Positions 1-8,695 are shown, numbered from the stretch's first letter. The stretch: DNA of 8,998 nucleotides from an uncultured Campylobacter sp. (GCF_938018145.1 NZ_CALIII010000448.1:1-8998); one strand, 5' to 3'. Notes: generated by a model not told the origin, from the sequence alone. A program made the numbers and translations.

Positions 1-3000
1 CTCTACGCCCGCGTCATTTAAAATTTTATACGTTCCGCCCGTGGCGATGATTTTAAAGCCGAGACTTATGAGCTCGCGCGCCAAATTTGCGGCGTATTTT
101 TTGTCCGCGTCGGCAAGAGTTAAAAAGACTAGGCCGCTAGTAGGAAGCGAGTTGCTCGCGGCGATCTGGCTTTTTGCAAAGCTCTTTGCAAAATCACTTG
201 ATATGCCCATAACTTCGCCCGTGCTTTTCATCTCAGGACCTAGGATTAGATCCGCGCCTGAGAGCTTGTTAAACGGAAATACCGCTTCTTTTACGCAGAC
301 GTGGTTTTTCACGCGAGGCTTGAGTATGCCGCGCTCCTCGTAAACCGCGCCGTAGTTATCGTAAAATTTAAGCGCCTCGCGCAAATCGCCCTGCCACATC
401 ACGCGCGTGGCCACCTTTGCCATAGGAACGCCCGTTGCCTTGCTAACAAACGGCACGGTGCGGCTGGCGCGCGGATTTACCTCGATCATAAAAAGCTCAT
501 TCTGCCCGGTCGCTTCACTTCCCTCAGAAACATCGGCTTCGCCGTCGCTTTGCTTGTTTTCGTAGATGGCAAACTGGATGTTCATGAGCCCTACGACGCC
601 CAAATTTAGCGCGATGTCGCGGGTTTGGTTTTCTACCTTTTCGATCATCTGCGCGGTCAAATTTAGCGGAGGCAATATGCACGCGCTGTCGCCGCTGTGG
701 ATGCCCGCCTCCTCGATGTGCTGCATCACGGCGCCGATATAGACGTCCTTGCCGTCGCTGATCGCGTCAACATCGAGCTCTACGGCGTCTTGTAAAAATT
801 TATCGATTAGCACCGGCGAGTGGTTGCTGACCTTGACCGCCTCGCTCATGTATAGGCGTAGCTCCTCGTCGCTATGCACCCGTCTCATCGCGCGGCCGCC
901 TAGCACGTAGCTAGGGCGCACGAGCACCGGATAGCCGATGGCAGCGGCCTTTTCTAACGCCTCTTTTTCGCTTGTCGCAGTGTCGTTTCGCGGCTGTTTG
1001 ACGCCTATTTTAGAGATAAATTCGCTAAATTTTTTGCGGTCCTCGGCGACGTCGATCGTGCGCGCGCTGGTGCCGATGATTTTCGCGCCCGCTATGCTTA
1101 GGCGTTTGGCGAATTTTAGCGGCGTCTGACCGCCAAAATGCACGATCACGCCGTCTGGGTTCTCGTGCTCGATCACGGCTCTAACGTGCTCGAAATCGAT
1201 CGGCTCAAAGTACAAAATATCGCTCGTGTCGTAGTCGGTGCTGACGGTTTCGGGGTTGCAGTTGTACATTATGGTTTTTACGCCCATGTCGCGTAGCGCG
1301 TAGCTAGCGTGCACGCAGCAGTAGTCAAACTCTATGCCCTGGCCTATGCGGTTTGGACCGCCGCCGATGATCATCACTTTTTTCTCTTTTTGCGCCGAAT
1401 TTGAGCTCAAATTTGACTTGGCGAAATTTGATGCAAGATGCGGTAGTTTCGTGATATTCGTCGTCGAGTAAAGATACGGCGTGAGCGCCTTAAACTCGCC
1501 CGCGCAGGTATCTACCTCGTTGTATTCGAGGTTTATGCCCATTTTCTCGCGCGCGAAATAAATATCGTTTTGACCCAGATCAAGGTTGTCTTTTAAATTT
1601 ATCAGATGCGCGATCATCTTGTCCGAAAAGCCCATCGTTTTAGCTTCGCGAAGTAGCGGCTCGTCGTTTAGGATGTCCATGTCGATACGCTCTTCAAATT
1701 TAACTATCTGCCAAATTTGATCCAAAAACCACGGATCGATCTTGCTCATCTCGTGCACTTCAGCCACGCTAAGCCCATCGCGAAACGCCTGCGCGACGTA
1801 TAAAATGCGGCTTTCGTTAGCGTTTCTAAGCCCGTAAACAAGCGCGTTTTTCTCCAAATTTACGAAGTTAAATCCGTAATAGTCCTTTTCCATAGAGCAA
1901 AGCGCCTTTTGGATGCTCTCCTTAAACGTCCTGCCGATCGCCATCACCTCGCCCACGCTCTTCATCGCGGTGCCTAGATATGGGTTCGCGCCCGGGAATT
2001 TCTCAAACGTAAAGCGCGGGATCTTGGTCACGATGTAGTCGATGACGGGCTCAAAGCTAGCAGGCGTGCCCGTGATATCGTTTTTGATTTCATCCAGGCT
2101 AAAGCCCACGGCTAGCAGCGTCGCGACCTTGGCGATCGGGTAGCCCGTGGCCTTTGAGGCAAGTGCGGAGCTGCGGCTCACGCGCGGGTTCATCTCGATC
2201 ACGATCATGCGGCCGGTTTTTGGATTTATAGCAAACTGCACGTTGCTGCCGCCAGTATCCACGCCGATCTCGCGTAAAATTTTAAAACTCGCGTCGCGCA
2301 TCGCCTGATACTCTTTATCAGTTAGCGTAAGAGCCGGCGCAACCGTGATGCTGTCGCCCGTATGCACGCCCATCGGATCGAAGTTTTCGATCGAGCAGAC
2401 GATGATACAGTTGTCGTTGCGGTCGCGGATGACCTCCATCTCGTACTCTTTCCAGCCTAGCAAGCTCTCCTCGACCAAAATTTCATGTATCGGGCTCGCG
2501 TCTAGGCCGGTTTGGGCTAGTTCTTTAAATTCGTCGATATTATACGCCACGCCGCTGCCTGCGCCGCCTAGCGTATAGCTAGCGCGGATGATGAGCGGAA
2601 AGCCGATATTTGCGGCTGCGGCTAACGCCTCGTCCATGTCGTAGGCGTACTGGCTTTGCGGCAAGTCCATGCCGATCTTTTGCATCGCCTTTTTAAACTC
2701 CTGCCTATCCTCGCCCTTTTTGATCGCTTGCGGGTTCGCGCCTAGAAATTTGACGCCGCCAAGCATGTCCGCCTCATATAGCTGCATAGCGACGTTTAGC
2801 GCGACCTGGCCGCCCATCGTAGGCAGTATGGCGTCGACTTTTTCTTTATCTATGATGCGCTTGATGCTCTCTTTGGTTATCGGCTCGACGTAGGTAGCGT
2901 CGGCGAAATCAGGATCGGTCATAATGGTAGCCGGGTTTGAGTTTATGAGTACGACACGGTAGCCAAGCTGCTTTAGCGTCTTTGCAGCTTGCGTGCCGCT

Positions 3001-3084
3001 GTAGTCAAATTCGCACGCTTGGCCTATGACGATAGGGCCGCTGCCGATGAGTAAAACGGTGTTGATGTCGGTTCTTTTTGGCAT
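1..3084 (-). CDS. carB: Carbamoyl phosphate synthase large subunit (C-terminus cut by window edge)
   Basis: Makes carbamoyl phosphate from bicarbonate, two ATP and ammonia supplied by the small subunit CarA, feeding pyrimidine and arginine synthesis in the cytoplasm. The frame is open for 1028 codons from ATG at 3084 to base 1. Both synthetase halves are visible: the first has [11 protein letters not shown] (20-30) and metal/ATP residues Q283, E297 and N299 in [10 protein letters not shown]; the second starts near residue 569 with [17 protein letters not shown] and has Q837, E868 and N870. The start of the allosteric MGS-like domain follows (TLADADKK, then [11 protein letters not shown]). Against E. 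coli CarB (1073 aa) about 60 residues should lie outside the window. Compared with E. coli there are about 10 extra residues in the linker at 549-568 and about 18 at 844-861. The start codon shares one base with the mreC stop, and AAGGA at 3095-3091 is a good ribosome site. Identity is near certain. Confidence 0.98.
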   Translation of the reverse strand, partial: MPKRTDINTVLLIGSGPIVIGQACEFDYSGTQAAKTLKQLGYRVVLINSNPATIMTDPDFADATYVEPITKESIKRIIDKEKVDAILPTMGGQVALNVAMQLYEADMLGGVKFLGANPQAIKKGEDRQEFKKAMQKIGMDLPQSQYAYDMDEALAAAANIGFPLIIRASYTLGGAGSGVAYNIDEFKELAQTGLDASPIHEILVEESLLGWKEYEMEVIRDRNDNCIIVCSIENFDPMGVHTGDSITVAPALTLTDKEYQAMRDASFKILREIGVDTGGSNVQFAINPKTGRMIVIEMNPRVSRSSALASKATGYPIAKVATLLAVGFSLDEIKNDITGTPASFEPVIDYIVTKIPRFTFEKFPGANPYLGTAMKSVGEVMAIGRTFKESIQKALCSMEKDYYGFNFVNLEKNALVYGLRNANESRILYVAQAFRDGLSVAEVHEMSKIDPWFLDQIWQIVKFEERIDMDILNDEPLLREAKTMGFSDKMIAHLINLKDNLDLGQNDIYFAREKMGINLEYNEVDTCAGEFKALTPYLYSTTNITKLPHLASNFAKSNLSSNSAQKEKKVMIIGGGPNRIGQGIEFDYCCVHASYALRDMGVKTIMYNCNPETVSTDYDTSDILYFEPIDFEHVRAVIEHENPDGVIVHFGGQTPLKFAKRLSIAGAKIIGTSARTIDVAEDRKKFSEFISKIGVKQPRNDTATSEKEALEKAAAIGYPVLVRPSYVLGGRAMRRVHSDEELRLYMSEAVKVSNHSPVLIDKFLQDAVELDVDAISDGKDVYIGAVMQHIEEAGIHSGDSACILPPLNLTAQMIEKVENQTRDIALNLGVVGLMNIQFAIYENKQSDGEADVSEGSEATGQNELFMIEVNPRASRTVPFVSKATGVPMAKVATRVMWQGDLREALKFYDNYGAVYEERGILKPRVKNHVCVKEAVFPFNKLSGADLILGPEMKSTGEVMGISSDFAKSFAKSQIAASNSLPTSGLVFLTLADADKKYAANLARELISLGFKIIATGGTYKILNDAGVE

Positions 3085-3839
3085 TATTTTTCCTTTGTTA
3101 CGACGTATAGATACGAGGGGATGGTTATGCTTACGTATGGCTTTACGGCCGCGCTTTTATATAGGCTCTCTTGGATCACGCCAGTGACCTTGCCCACTGA
3201 AATCCCGCTGAAAAATATCCCGTCAAGCCCGCTCGTGACGACCTCGTCGCCCTCTTTTGGACTGAGCCACTGGGGGATAAATTTCACCGTTATTCCGTCT
3301 TTGCTCCCGTGCGCTATGCCCGGGATCTTTTCCTCGCCGATTGAAACGGCGAATATACTTTTTGGATCGTTTTGCAGCAAGGCCATTGGATTTCCGTCCT
3401 TGCTCACGACGATACCCGCACTCTTGCCTTGATAAATGAGTCCGTAAATTTTAGACTCGTCGTAGCCGCTAAATTTATCCAGCCAGACCTTGTCGTAGTC
3501 GCTGATATTTACATAGCTAAGGGCGCGCACGAGCTGGACTCTAGGCTCGTAGGCGGTCGAGTTTTTATCGACCAAAATTTCATTTAGCTCCTTTGCAAAG
3601 CTTGAAAGCAGAGCCGCCGATTTTTCTAGTTCGGCGTTTTGAGCGCGAAGCTGCTTTATCTCCTCGCGCTGCCTAAAATGCTCGTTTACGCCGTCTTTTA
3701 CAAATTTGACCGCGTCGTCGTAGGCGGCGACTATGCGGTTGTTTAAATTTACGACGTATCCCGAGATGAGCGCGCCTCTATCAAGCGAAAAAAATACCAG
3801 CGCGCCGATAAGAGCGACGAATAAAATTTTACTCTTCAT
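3084..3839 (-). CDS. mreC: Rod shape-determining protein MreC
   Basis: A 251-residue bitopic inner-membrane protein of the elongasome that links cytoplasmic MreB to peptidoglycan synthases on the outer face of the membrane. A short basic N-terminus (MKSK) leads into one hydrophobic segment at about residues 5-18. A charged heptad-like stretch at about 45-90 ([20 protein letters not shown]) should form the dimerising coiled coil. The beta-rich domain follows, with the family signature [20 protein letters not shown] near 197-216. Length is usual for Campylobacter. The ATG lies 11 bp inside the end of mreB and has no clear Shine-Dalgarno sequence, so translation probably depends on ribosomes finishing mreB. 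The stop overlaps the carB start. No mreD follows; carB takes that position. Confidence 0.95.
   Translation of the reverse strand: MKSKILFVALIGALVFFSLDRGALISGYVVNLNNRIVAAYDDAVKFVKDGVNEHFRQREEIKQLRAQNAELEKSAALLSSFAKELNEILVDKNSTAYEPRVQLVRALSYVNISDYDKVWLDKFSGYDESKIYGLIYQGKSAGIVVSKDGNPMALLQNDPKSIFAVSIGEEKIPGIAHGSKDGITVKFIPQWLSPKEGDEVVTSGLDGIFFSGISVGKVTGVIQESLYKSAAVKPYVSITIPSYLYVVTKEK
3091..3095 (-). promoter_or_regulatory. Ribosome binding site of carB, inside the mreC 3' end
   Basis: AAGGA on the minus strand lies 6 nt before the carB ATG, within the last codons of mreC. Together with the TAATG junction it supports translational coupling and fixes the carB start. Confidence 0.7.
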
Positions 3840-4866
3840 TTACGAGTTGTTGTAAAAATTTAATCTCCTCAAGAGCCTTGCCGGTGCCTCTAGCCACGGC
3901 TAGCAACGGATCATCCGCGACGAAAACAGGAAGCTTAACGATATCGCTTAGATATTTATCAAGGCCGCGGATCAGCGCTCCGCCTCCGGTTAGCACGATA
4001 CCGTTTTCCACGATATCTCCGGCAAGATCGGGCGGCATCATCTCAAGCACGGTTTTTAGGGCGTCGGCGATCTCTTTTAGCGGTTCGCGCATAGCCTCGC
4101 GCACGTCTTCGCTAGTTAGCTCCACGCGGCTTAGTAGGCCGCTGATTTGGTCGCGACCTTTTACTACGATGCTAAGCTCCTCAGGCAGCTGTATCGCCGA
4201 ACCGACGGAGATTTTGATATCCTCGCCCGCGCGCTCGCCGATTAGGAGGTTGTATTTTTCTTTTATGTAGTTTACGATGCTCATGTCGATTTTATCGCCA
4301 GCGGTGCGGATAGACTTGCTGATGACTAAACCGCCTAGAGACACTACCCCGATCTCGGTCGTACCGCCGCCGATATCGACGACTAGATTACCCTGCGGTT
4401 CACGCACGGGCAAATTTGCTCCGATAGCCGCAGCCATCGGCTCCTCGATCAAAAATACCTCTCTAGCTCCCGCGCTTAGCGCACTCTCGCGTACGGCTTT
4501 ACGCTCGACTTGAGTTAGGCCGTAAGGCACGGAGATGATGATGCGAGGGCGCAGGAAGCTCTTTCTGCGGTGAGTTTTTTCGATGAAATAGCGGATCATC
4601 TTTTCCGTCATATCAAAATCCGCGATAACGCCGTCTCTCATCGGACGGATCGCCTCGATATCGCCAGGAGTTTTACCAACCATCTCTTTTGCTTCGTGGC
4701 CGACGGCTAAAATCTTTTGCTTGCCGTATTTTTCGCGTTGTACCGCGACTACAGATGGCTCGTTTATGATGATACCTTTATCTTTTACTAGAACTAGCGT
4801 ATTTGCCGTGCCTAGATCGATACCCATATCGCTTGAAAAAAATCCTATTAGTTGGTCTAAAATCAT
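3829..4866 (-). CDS. mreB: Rod shape-determining protein MreB (bacterial actin)
   Basis: A 345-residue actin-fold ATPase that polymerises along the inner membrane and directs lateral wall synthesis. Phosphate loop 1 is DLGTANTLV (17-25); [11 protein letters not shown] (139-149) contains the region of the catalytic glutamate; phosphate loop 2 is [10 protein letters not shown] (164-173); the adenosine loop is [10 protein letters not shown] (292-301). The N-terminus [10 protein letters not shown] is hydrophobic and could help in membrane binding (inference). Length matches the family (E. coli 347). The ATG is preceded by AAGGA at 4876-4872, 5 nt away and overlapping the clpX stop. The gene follows clpX by 8 bp and overlaps mreC by 11 bp. 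It holds only two AAATTT hexamers, few for this window, as expected for a highly constrained protein. Confidence 0.98.
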   Translation of the reverse strand: MILDQLIGFFSSDMGIDLGTANTLVLVKDKGIIINEPSVVAVQREKYGKQKILAVGHEAKEMVGKTPGDIEAIRPMRDGVIADFDMTEKMIRYFIEKTHRRKSFLRPRIIISVPYGLTQVERKAVRESALSAGAREVFLIEEPMAAAIGANLPVREPQGNLVVDIGGGTTEIGVVSLGGLVISKSIRTAGDKIDMSIVNYIKEKYNLLIGERAGEDIKISVGSAIQLPEELSIVVKGRDQISGLLSRVELTSEDVREAMREPLKEIADALKTVLEMMPPDLAGDIVENGIVLTGGGALIRGLDKYLSDIVKLPVFVADDPLLAVARGTGKALEEIKFLQQLVNEE

Positions 4867-4871
4867 CTGTA

Positions 4872-4876
4872 TCCTT
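4872..4876 (-). promoter_or_regulatory. Ribosome binding site of mreB overlapping the clpX stop
   Basis: AAGGA lies 5 nt before the mreB ATG. Its first two bases are also the last two of the clpX TAA, which suggests coupled translation. Confidence 0.65.
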
Positions 4877-6107
4877 ATGCGCTTATTTTATTGTTTTTTA
4901 CGAAAATCGGCTTTTCTTTGCCGTTTACGACCTCTTTGGTGATCACCACGTCGTAGCCCGCAAGCTCCGGCAGTTCGTACATTATATCGGTCATCACCTC
5001 TTCCATTATGCTTCGTAGTCCTCTGGCTCCCGTTTTTCGCTCGATAGCTAGTTTTGCGACCTCTTTTAGTGCTTCGTCGTCAAATTTTAAATTTGCCCTA
5101 TCTATCGCGAAAAGCTTTTGGTATTGTTTCAAGATCGCGTTTTTAGGCTCAGTTAAAATTCGCACCATATCGTCTTCGGTGATTTTATTTAACGTGGCCA
5201 CAACGTGAAGTCTGCCGATGAGCTCCGGGATGAGTCCAAAATGCACCAGATCGTCACTCTCAAGCGCGTCTAGCAAATTTTCCCTATCATCTTTAGAGCG
5301 TTTGTCTTGACCAAATCCCAGCACGTTTTTACCGATCCTGCGCTCGATGATGTCGGCCAGGCCGTCAAACGCGCCGCCGCAAACAAAGAGGATGTTTGAG
5401 GTGTCTATCTGGATAAATTCCTGATTAGGGTGCTTTCTGCCGCCTTTTGGAGGGATATTTACGAGGCTACCTTCGATGATTTTTAAAAGCGCTTGCTGCA
5501 CGCCCTCGCCGCTCACGTCGCGCGTGATCGAGCGGTTTTCGCTCATCCTGGCGATCTTATCTATCTCATCGACGAAAACTATGCCCTGCTCGGCGCGCTT
5601 TACGTCGCCGTCTGCGGCCTGTAAAAGGCGAGTTAGGATATTTTCCACGTCTTCGCCGACATAGCCGGCTTCCGTTAGACTAGTCGCGTCGCAGATAGCG
5701 ATAGGCACGTCTAGAAATTTAGCCAGCGTCTGCGCCATCAGCGTCTTGCCGCTACCCGTAGGGCCGACGAGCAAGATATTTGATTTTGAGATCTCCGTAT
5801 CATCCTCGATCTCGCCTTTTCTAAAAATTCTTTTGTAGTGGTTATAAACGCCGACGCTAAAGACCTTTTTAGCTTTATCTTGACCGATGACGTAGTTATC
5901 TAGCACCGCCTTTAGCTCTTTTGGCGTCAAATTTTGATAGTCTCTAGTTCGCTCTTCTTTTTCTTGCTCGCGGCTCTCCTCGCCGTAAAGCACCTTGTAA
6001 GCGGCGGTGATGCAGTGCTCGCATATAAACGCAGTCCCGTCTATATCGGCCAGCAGTCTCCTATCGGCAGACTCTACCTCGCCGCAAAAATTACATTTTC
6101 TCGCCAT
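4875..6107 (-). CDS. clpX: ATP-dependent Clp protease ATP-binding subunit ClpX
   Basis: A 410-residue AAA+ unfoldase that recognises tagged substrates and feeds them to the ClpP protease in the cytoplasm. The N-terminal zinc-binding domain has C5, C8, C29 and C32. Walker A is GPTGSGKT (115-122), pore loop GYVG 148-151, Walker B FVDEID 178-183. The RKH loop (GGRKHP), the LGF form of the ClpP-docking loop (KNVLGFGQ) and the sensor-2 motif KTGARGLR are all present. The ATG at 6107 is chosen over an upstream one at 6164 because MARKCNFCG begins exactly at the zinc-finger domain, an AAGGA site lies 8 nt upstream, and the longer form would add 19 unmatched residues inside lpxA. The start shares one base with the lpxA stop (TAATG). 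clpP is not in this window. Confidence 0.98.
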   Translation of the reverse strand: MARKCNFCGEVESADRRLLADIDGTAFICEHCITAAYKVLYGEESREQEKEERTRDYQNLTPKELKAVLDNYVIGQDKAKKVFSVGVYNHYKRIFRKGEIEDDTEISKSNILLVGPTGSGKTLMAQTLAKFLDVPIAICDATSLTEAGYVGEDVENILTRLLQAADGDVKRAEQGIVFVDEIDKIARMSENRSITRDVSGEGVQQALLKIIEGSLVNIPPKGGRKHPNQEFIQIDTSNILFVCGGAFDGLADIIERRIGKNVLGFGQDKRSKDDRENLLDALESDDLVHFGLIPELIGRLHVVATLNKITEDDMVRILTEPKNAILKQYQKLFAIDRANLKFDDEALKEVAKLAIERKTGARGLRSIMEEVMTDIMYELPELAGYDVVITKEVVNGKEKPIFVKNNKISA

Positions 6108-6895
6108 TATTCTCTTCCTTTTGCTAATGGGATACCGCGCTTGGTGCTTAGGATAAATTCGCACATTTTTCGCACCTGCTCTATCTGCGCTCTCTCTAAA
6201 AGCTCACTAGCCGCGGCTTTTAGATCCCCGCTTTTTCTAAATAAAAATTTATACGCCCTGTTTATCTCTTCGACCGTGTCTTTATCAAACCTGCGCCTGA
6301 TACCGACTAAATTTAAGCTTCTGATATAGGCTCGGTTGCCTTCAGCCAGGCAAAACGGCACGACGTCCTGAGATAGCGCGCTAGCGCCCGCGATCATGCA
6401 GCTCTCGCCGACTCTCACGAACTGATGTATCGGCGTCATACCGCCCACGACGCTGTAGTCTCCAAGCTCCACGTGGCCCGCTAGAGTCGCGTTGTTTGCC
6501 AAGATGACGTTATTTCCTATGATGCAGTCGTGCGCGACGTGGCAGTATGCCATGATAAACGCGTTATCGCCGATGAGCGTGATCCCGTCGCCTTTGTGCG
6601 TGCCCGAGTTTATCGTGCAAAACTCGCGGATTGTCGCATTTTTGCCGATACGAACGCCCGTGTTTTCCTCGGCGCGGTAGCTCACGTCCTGCGGGATGTC
6701 GCCCACGATGGCGTAGCTGTAAATTTTACCGCCATCGCCGATATGCGTGTCGCCCACGATCCTAGCGCCTTGTTTTACGAGTACGCCGTCGCCTAGCACG
6801 GCGTCTTTGCTGACATAGGCATAGGCCTCGATCGTTACGTCCTCGCCGATCTTCGCGCCGTCCTCGACGACGGCTTGCGGATGGATATTTCTCAT
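6107..6895 (-). CDS. lpxA: Acyl-ACP--UDP-N-acetylglucosamine O-acyltransferase LpxA
   Basis: Catalyses the first step of lipid A synthesis, moving a 3-hydroxyacyl chain from ACP to the UDP-amino sugar. At 262 residues it equals the E. coli length. The first ~180 residues are hexapeptide repeats of the left-handed beta helix, followed by the helical C-terminal domain ([12 protein letters not shown] onward). The catalytic histidine is H122 in CHVAHDC, aligning with E. coli H125; H119 aligns with H122. G170 falls at the E. coli G173 ruler position, which hints at a C14-type acyl chain (inference). Some Campylobacter lipid A uses a 3-amino sugar, so the true acceptor could be that analogue; the sequence does not settle it. 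The gene starts 10 bp after fabZ with no clear Shine-Dalgarno sequence and ends in the TAATG overlap with clpX. Confidence 0.97.
   Translation of the reverse strand: MRNIHPQAVVEDGAKIGEDVTIEAYAYVSKDAVLGDGVLVKQGARIVGDTHIGDGGKIYSYAIVGDIPQDVSYRAEENTGVRIGKNATIREFCTINSGTHKGDGITLIGDNAFIMAYCHVAHDCIIGNNVILANNATLAGHVELGDYSVVGGMTPIHQFVRVGESCMIAGASALSQDVVPFCLAEGNRAYIRSLNLVGIRRRFDKDTVEEINRAYKFLFRKSGDLKAAASELLERAQIEQVRKMCEFILSTKRGIPLAKGRE
6116..6120 (-). promoter_or_regulatory. Ribosome binding site of clpX, inside lpxA
   Basis: AAGGA on the minus strand lies 8 nt before the clpX ATG at 6107, within the last codons of lpxA. It decides in favour of the 410-residue ClpX over a start at 6164. Confidence 0.65.
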
Positions 6896-6905
6896 TTTGG
6901 CTCGC

Positions 6906-7352
6906 TTATTTATCTACGATCATAGCTTTTAGCTCGGCTTCGCACGATAGCGTGCCATCCACGTAGGCTTCGCCTTTTAGTACCCAGATGTTGCCTTTGT
7001 GTTTTAGCACCTCGAGGCGGTACTCGAGCCTGTCGCCGGGGCGTATCGGATGGCGAAATTTCGCTCCGTCGATGCTCATAAAATAAACGACTTTATTTTC
7101 GATATTTGCTTGATGCTCGTCGCTCATGCTCTTAAACGCGAGCACGCCGCCGGCTTGCGCCATGCCCTCGATGATCATCACGCCCGGATATATCGGGTGA
7201 CCGGGGAAGTGCCCCTGGAACACGGGCTCGCCGATCGTGACGTTTTTATACGCGACGATGTGTTTAGCGGGCTCTAGCTCGGTCACTCGGTCGATGAGCA
7301 GAAACGGATACCTGTGCGGGAGTATTTTTTGGATTTCAACGATGTCGATCAC
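6906..7352 (-). CDS. fabZ: 3-hydroxyacyl-[acyl-carrier-protein] dehydratase FabZ
   Basis: A 148-residue hot-dog-fold enzyme that removes water from 3-hydroxyacyl-ACP during fatty acid elongation. It shares this substrate pool with LpxA, encoded next, which is the usual reason for their linkage. Family motifs are [11 protein letters not shown] (13-23) and [20 protein letters not shown] (47-66), containing the catalytic pair H48 and E62. The start is GTG at 7352: the frame upstream is open only for seven codons before TAA at 7374-7376 and contains no ATG, while AAGG at 7362-7359 sits 6 nt before the GTG. It is the first gene of the six-gene cluster and is preceded by a 135-bp gap with a possible promoter. 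Confidence 0.97.
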   Translation of the reverse strand: MIDIVEIQKILPHRYPFLLIDRVTELEPAKHIVAYKNVTIGEPVFQGHFPGHPIYPGVMIIEGMAQAGGVLAFKSMSDEHQANIENKVVYFMSIDGAKFRHPIRPGDRLEYRLEVLKHKGNIWVLKGEAYVDGTLSCEAELKAMIVDK

Positions 7353-7358
7353 TTTAAA

Positions 7359-7362
7359 CCTT
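7359..7362 (-). promoter_or_regulatory. Ribosome binding site that supports the GTG start of fabZ
   Basis: AAGG on the minus strand, 6 nt before GTG at 7352. No ATG in the frame competes, so this site decides the start. Confidence 0.6.
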
Positions 7363-7382
7363 GTGAGTAAAATTTAAAGCCG

Positions 7383-7411
7383 ATTTTAGCCAAATTTTGC
7401 TAAGAAAAAGA
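7383..7411 (-). promoter_or_regulatory. Possible sigma-70 promoter of the fabZ-carB cluster
   Basis: On the minus strand TAAAAT at 7388-7383 matches five of six bases of the -10 consensus. A T-rich stretch (TCTTTT/CTTTTT) lies 16-17 bp upstream, which fits the weak, T-rich -35 region typical of Campylobacter. Transcription would begin near 7376, giving a leader of roughly 25 nt to the fabZ GTG. A second -10-like hexamer, AATAAT, is at 7416-7411. Judged by eye in A+T-rich DNA, so only suggestive. Confidence 0.35.
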
Positions 7412-7430
7412 TTATTGATTTAGCCGGGGC

Positions 7431-7451
7431 AAAATTTAGCCGCTAAATTTT
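7431..7451. repeat. Near-perfect AAATTT-type inverted repeat, possible weak terminator
   Basis: AAAATTTAGC at 7431-7440 and GCTAAATTTT at 7442-7451 are exact reverse complements around a single base. As RNA from either strand they can form a 9-bp stem with a 3-nt loop ending in UUUU. It lies 37 bp past the queH stop and could end queH transcription, but the stem is mostly A+T. It may equally be a by-product of the local AAATTT enrichment. Confidence 0.4.
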
Positions 7452-7475
7452 CGCGCCCGCTTTTATCTCGAGCGC

Positions 7476-7487
7476 GCTAAATTTAGC
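7476..7487. repeat. 12-bp perfect palindrome abutting the queH stop
   Basis: GCTAAATTTAGC is its own reverse complement and directly follows the queH stop codon. The adjacent CAAATTTG (7489-7496) supplies the last queH codons CAA ATT TGA. The function is unknown; it belongs to the AAATTT series scattered through the window. Confidence 0.5.
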
Positions 7488-8564
7488 TCAAATTTGCGCT
7501 ACCAAAACCTCGCGGCTATCGTTATAAAGCTCGTCTTTAGCGTAGATTTCATATCTGCCCGCGCGAATTTCATCCAGCACGATTATAGGATTTTGGCTAA
7601 ATTCTCCGCACAGCTCGCGGCGGATTTCTAGCTCGCGCGACACGGCGATAGGCCGGCGGCAAAGCTCGTTTACGCTAGCGAAATTTTCGCCTGAAAGCTC
7701 GTTAAATTTAGCCAAATTTAGTAGCATCACGCCGTCTCGCAGCTCGTCACAAATTTGAGCCGCCTCGCTCACGCTAAATTTGACGTTTTCGCGCTTAAAA
7801 TGCGAGTAGAGCAAAAAATACGACGGCACGACCGAGCCGCCAAATTTGACGTAGGCGCGTAGCAGGCGGTAGTTTAGAAAATATTTGCGCGATAGATGAA
7901 ACGGCGCGCCCGCAGCCTCGCACTCGCGTACCTTTTCATAAAGCTCCAGACGCTCCTCGATGCCGCCTGGCATCACTCGCCCGCTAATCTCGCTCATCAG
8001 CTCGCTAAGCGGCAGTTTTTGCGCCTCGCGCTGCTTGCTAAGCCCGAAAATACAGCCGCAGTAGTTTTGATGATAGAGTTTATCTTTTTTTGCAAGCTCA
8101 AACTGCGCGTTCGTGCCGCCGCCAGCGCGGTAGTCCACGGCAAAGGTTTCAAGGCCGTATTCGCCCGCAGCCTTATTTAGCGCGGCTTCAAGCTGCGAGA
8201 AGTCCTTTTTCGGGCTCATCAGCAGCGTCGTAGTGATGGATTTTTCGCCTAGTTCGCGCGCTTTTTTGGCCGAATTTCCCGCGCGAAAATCAAAGCAATA
8301 AGCACAGCGCTTGCCCTTTTCCGGTTCGTTTTCAAGCCCCTTTGCACCCTCTAGCCAGCTTTCATATTCGTATTCGCCGCAGATGAGCTCGACGCCTAGC
8401 TTTTCGCAGCTCCTTTTTACGTCGCGAAACCTCATCAAAAACTCGCTGTACGGATGGATATTTGGATCGTAAAAATAGCCGATTAGACGCTCGTGCGGGC
8501 GATCGGCGCGCAGGCGTTGCAGAAAATAGTGGCTGTCGACGGAGCAGCAAATATGAACTAACAT
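7488..8564 (-). CDS. queH: Epoxyqueuosine reductase QueH with long C-terminal extension
   Basis: Reduces epoxyqueuosine to queuosine at the wobble base of GUN-reading tRNAs, the final step of the pathway. It replaces the unrelated, cobalamin-dependent QueG. Family (DUF208) marks are the N-terminal ICCSVD with C6 and C7, GYFYDPNIHPYSEF near 29-42, CAYCFDFR with C87 and C90, and NYCGCIFGL with C169 and C171; these cysteines would bind the iron-sulfur cluster and do the redox work. The recognised domain ends near residue 190. Residues ~190-358 form an extension I do not recognise; well-studied QueH proteins are about 180-230 aa. The ATG at 8564 is preceded by AAAGG 4 nt upstream and coincides with the motif start. 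No other queuosine genes are nearby. Seven AAATTT hexamers fall inside it, four of them encoding part of a segment LLNLAKFNELSGENF. Confidence 0.9.
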   Translation of the reverse strand: MLVHICCSVDSHYFLQRLRADRPHERLIGYFYDPNIHPYSEFLMRFRDVKRSCEKLGVELICGEYEYESWLEGAKGLENEPEKGKRCAYCFDFRAGNSAKKARELGEKSITTTLLMSPKKDFSQLEAALNKAAGEYGLETFAVDYRAGGGTNAQFELAKKDKLYHQNYCGCIFGLSKQREAQKLPLSELMSEISGRVMPGGIEERLELYEKVRECEAAGAPFHLSRKYFLNYRLLRAYVKFGGSVVPSYFLLYSHFKRENVKFSVSEAAQICDELRDGVMLLNLAKFNELSGENFASVNELCRRPIAVSRELEIRRELCGEFSQNPIIVLDEIRAGRYEIYAKDELYNDSREVLVAQI

Positions 8565-8610
8565 TTTACCTTTCTACGGCTCGTCTCGCGGCGCTATACG
8601 TCGTTGTCTT

Positions 8611-8660
8611 AAAATTTTGCTCGGTCATTACCCGCACGGTAACTCCCGTCGCAAAATTTT
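8611..8660. repeat. 50-nt nested inverted repeat (long imperfect hairpin) in the queH leader region
   Basis: The outer arms AAAATTTTGC (8611-8620) and GCAAAATTTT (8651-8660) are perfect reverse complements. Inside them CGG (8622-8624) pairs with CCG (8646-8648), and TTACC (8628-8632) pairs with GGTAA (8638-8642) around a 5-nt loop. That gives 18 base pairs with small internal loops, centred near 8635. It ends 46 bp upstream of the queH ATG. It could be a two-way terminator for an upstream gene (each arm ends in TTTT), a leader hairpin, or an operator. It does not match a preQ1 riboswitch pattern that I can recognise. Confidence 0.5.
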
Positions 8661-8680
8661 CAGCCGCCTAGTCTAGCTGT

Positions 8681-8695
8681 GCGATACTTCGCCTT
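8681..8695 (+). repeat. Left copy of a 15-bp inverted repeat pair
   Basis: GCGATACTTCGCCTT, the exact reverse complement of 8936-8950. It contains a 4-bp mini-hairpin (GCGA/TCGC) and its end runs into a T-tract (8694-8699), so read on the plus strand it resembles a very weak terminator. No target-site duplication is visible next to the pair. Confidence 0.7.

Noticed and set aside
41..609. Plus-strand open frames opposite carB
   Set aside because: They are the antisense of strongly conserved CarB sequence, and their translations look like no protein family. The same holds for the other plus-strand frames opposite mreC, mreB, clpX, lpxA, fabZ and queH.
1381..1440. Frameshift or sequencing error as the cause of the odd CarB linker
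   Set aside because: The frame is continuous and conserved on both sides, and the extra length is a whole number of codons.
6108..6164. In-frame upstream ATG that would lengthen ClpX by 19 residues
   Set aside because: The extra residues lie wholly inside lpxA and match nothing in ClpX. The ATG at 6107 has a good ribosome site and starts exactly at the zinc-finger motif.
8362..8550. 62-codon minus-strand frame inside the start of queH
   Set aside because: A different frame within the QueH motif region, rich in arginine and alanine, as expected from an out-of-frame shadow.
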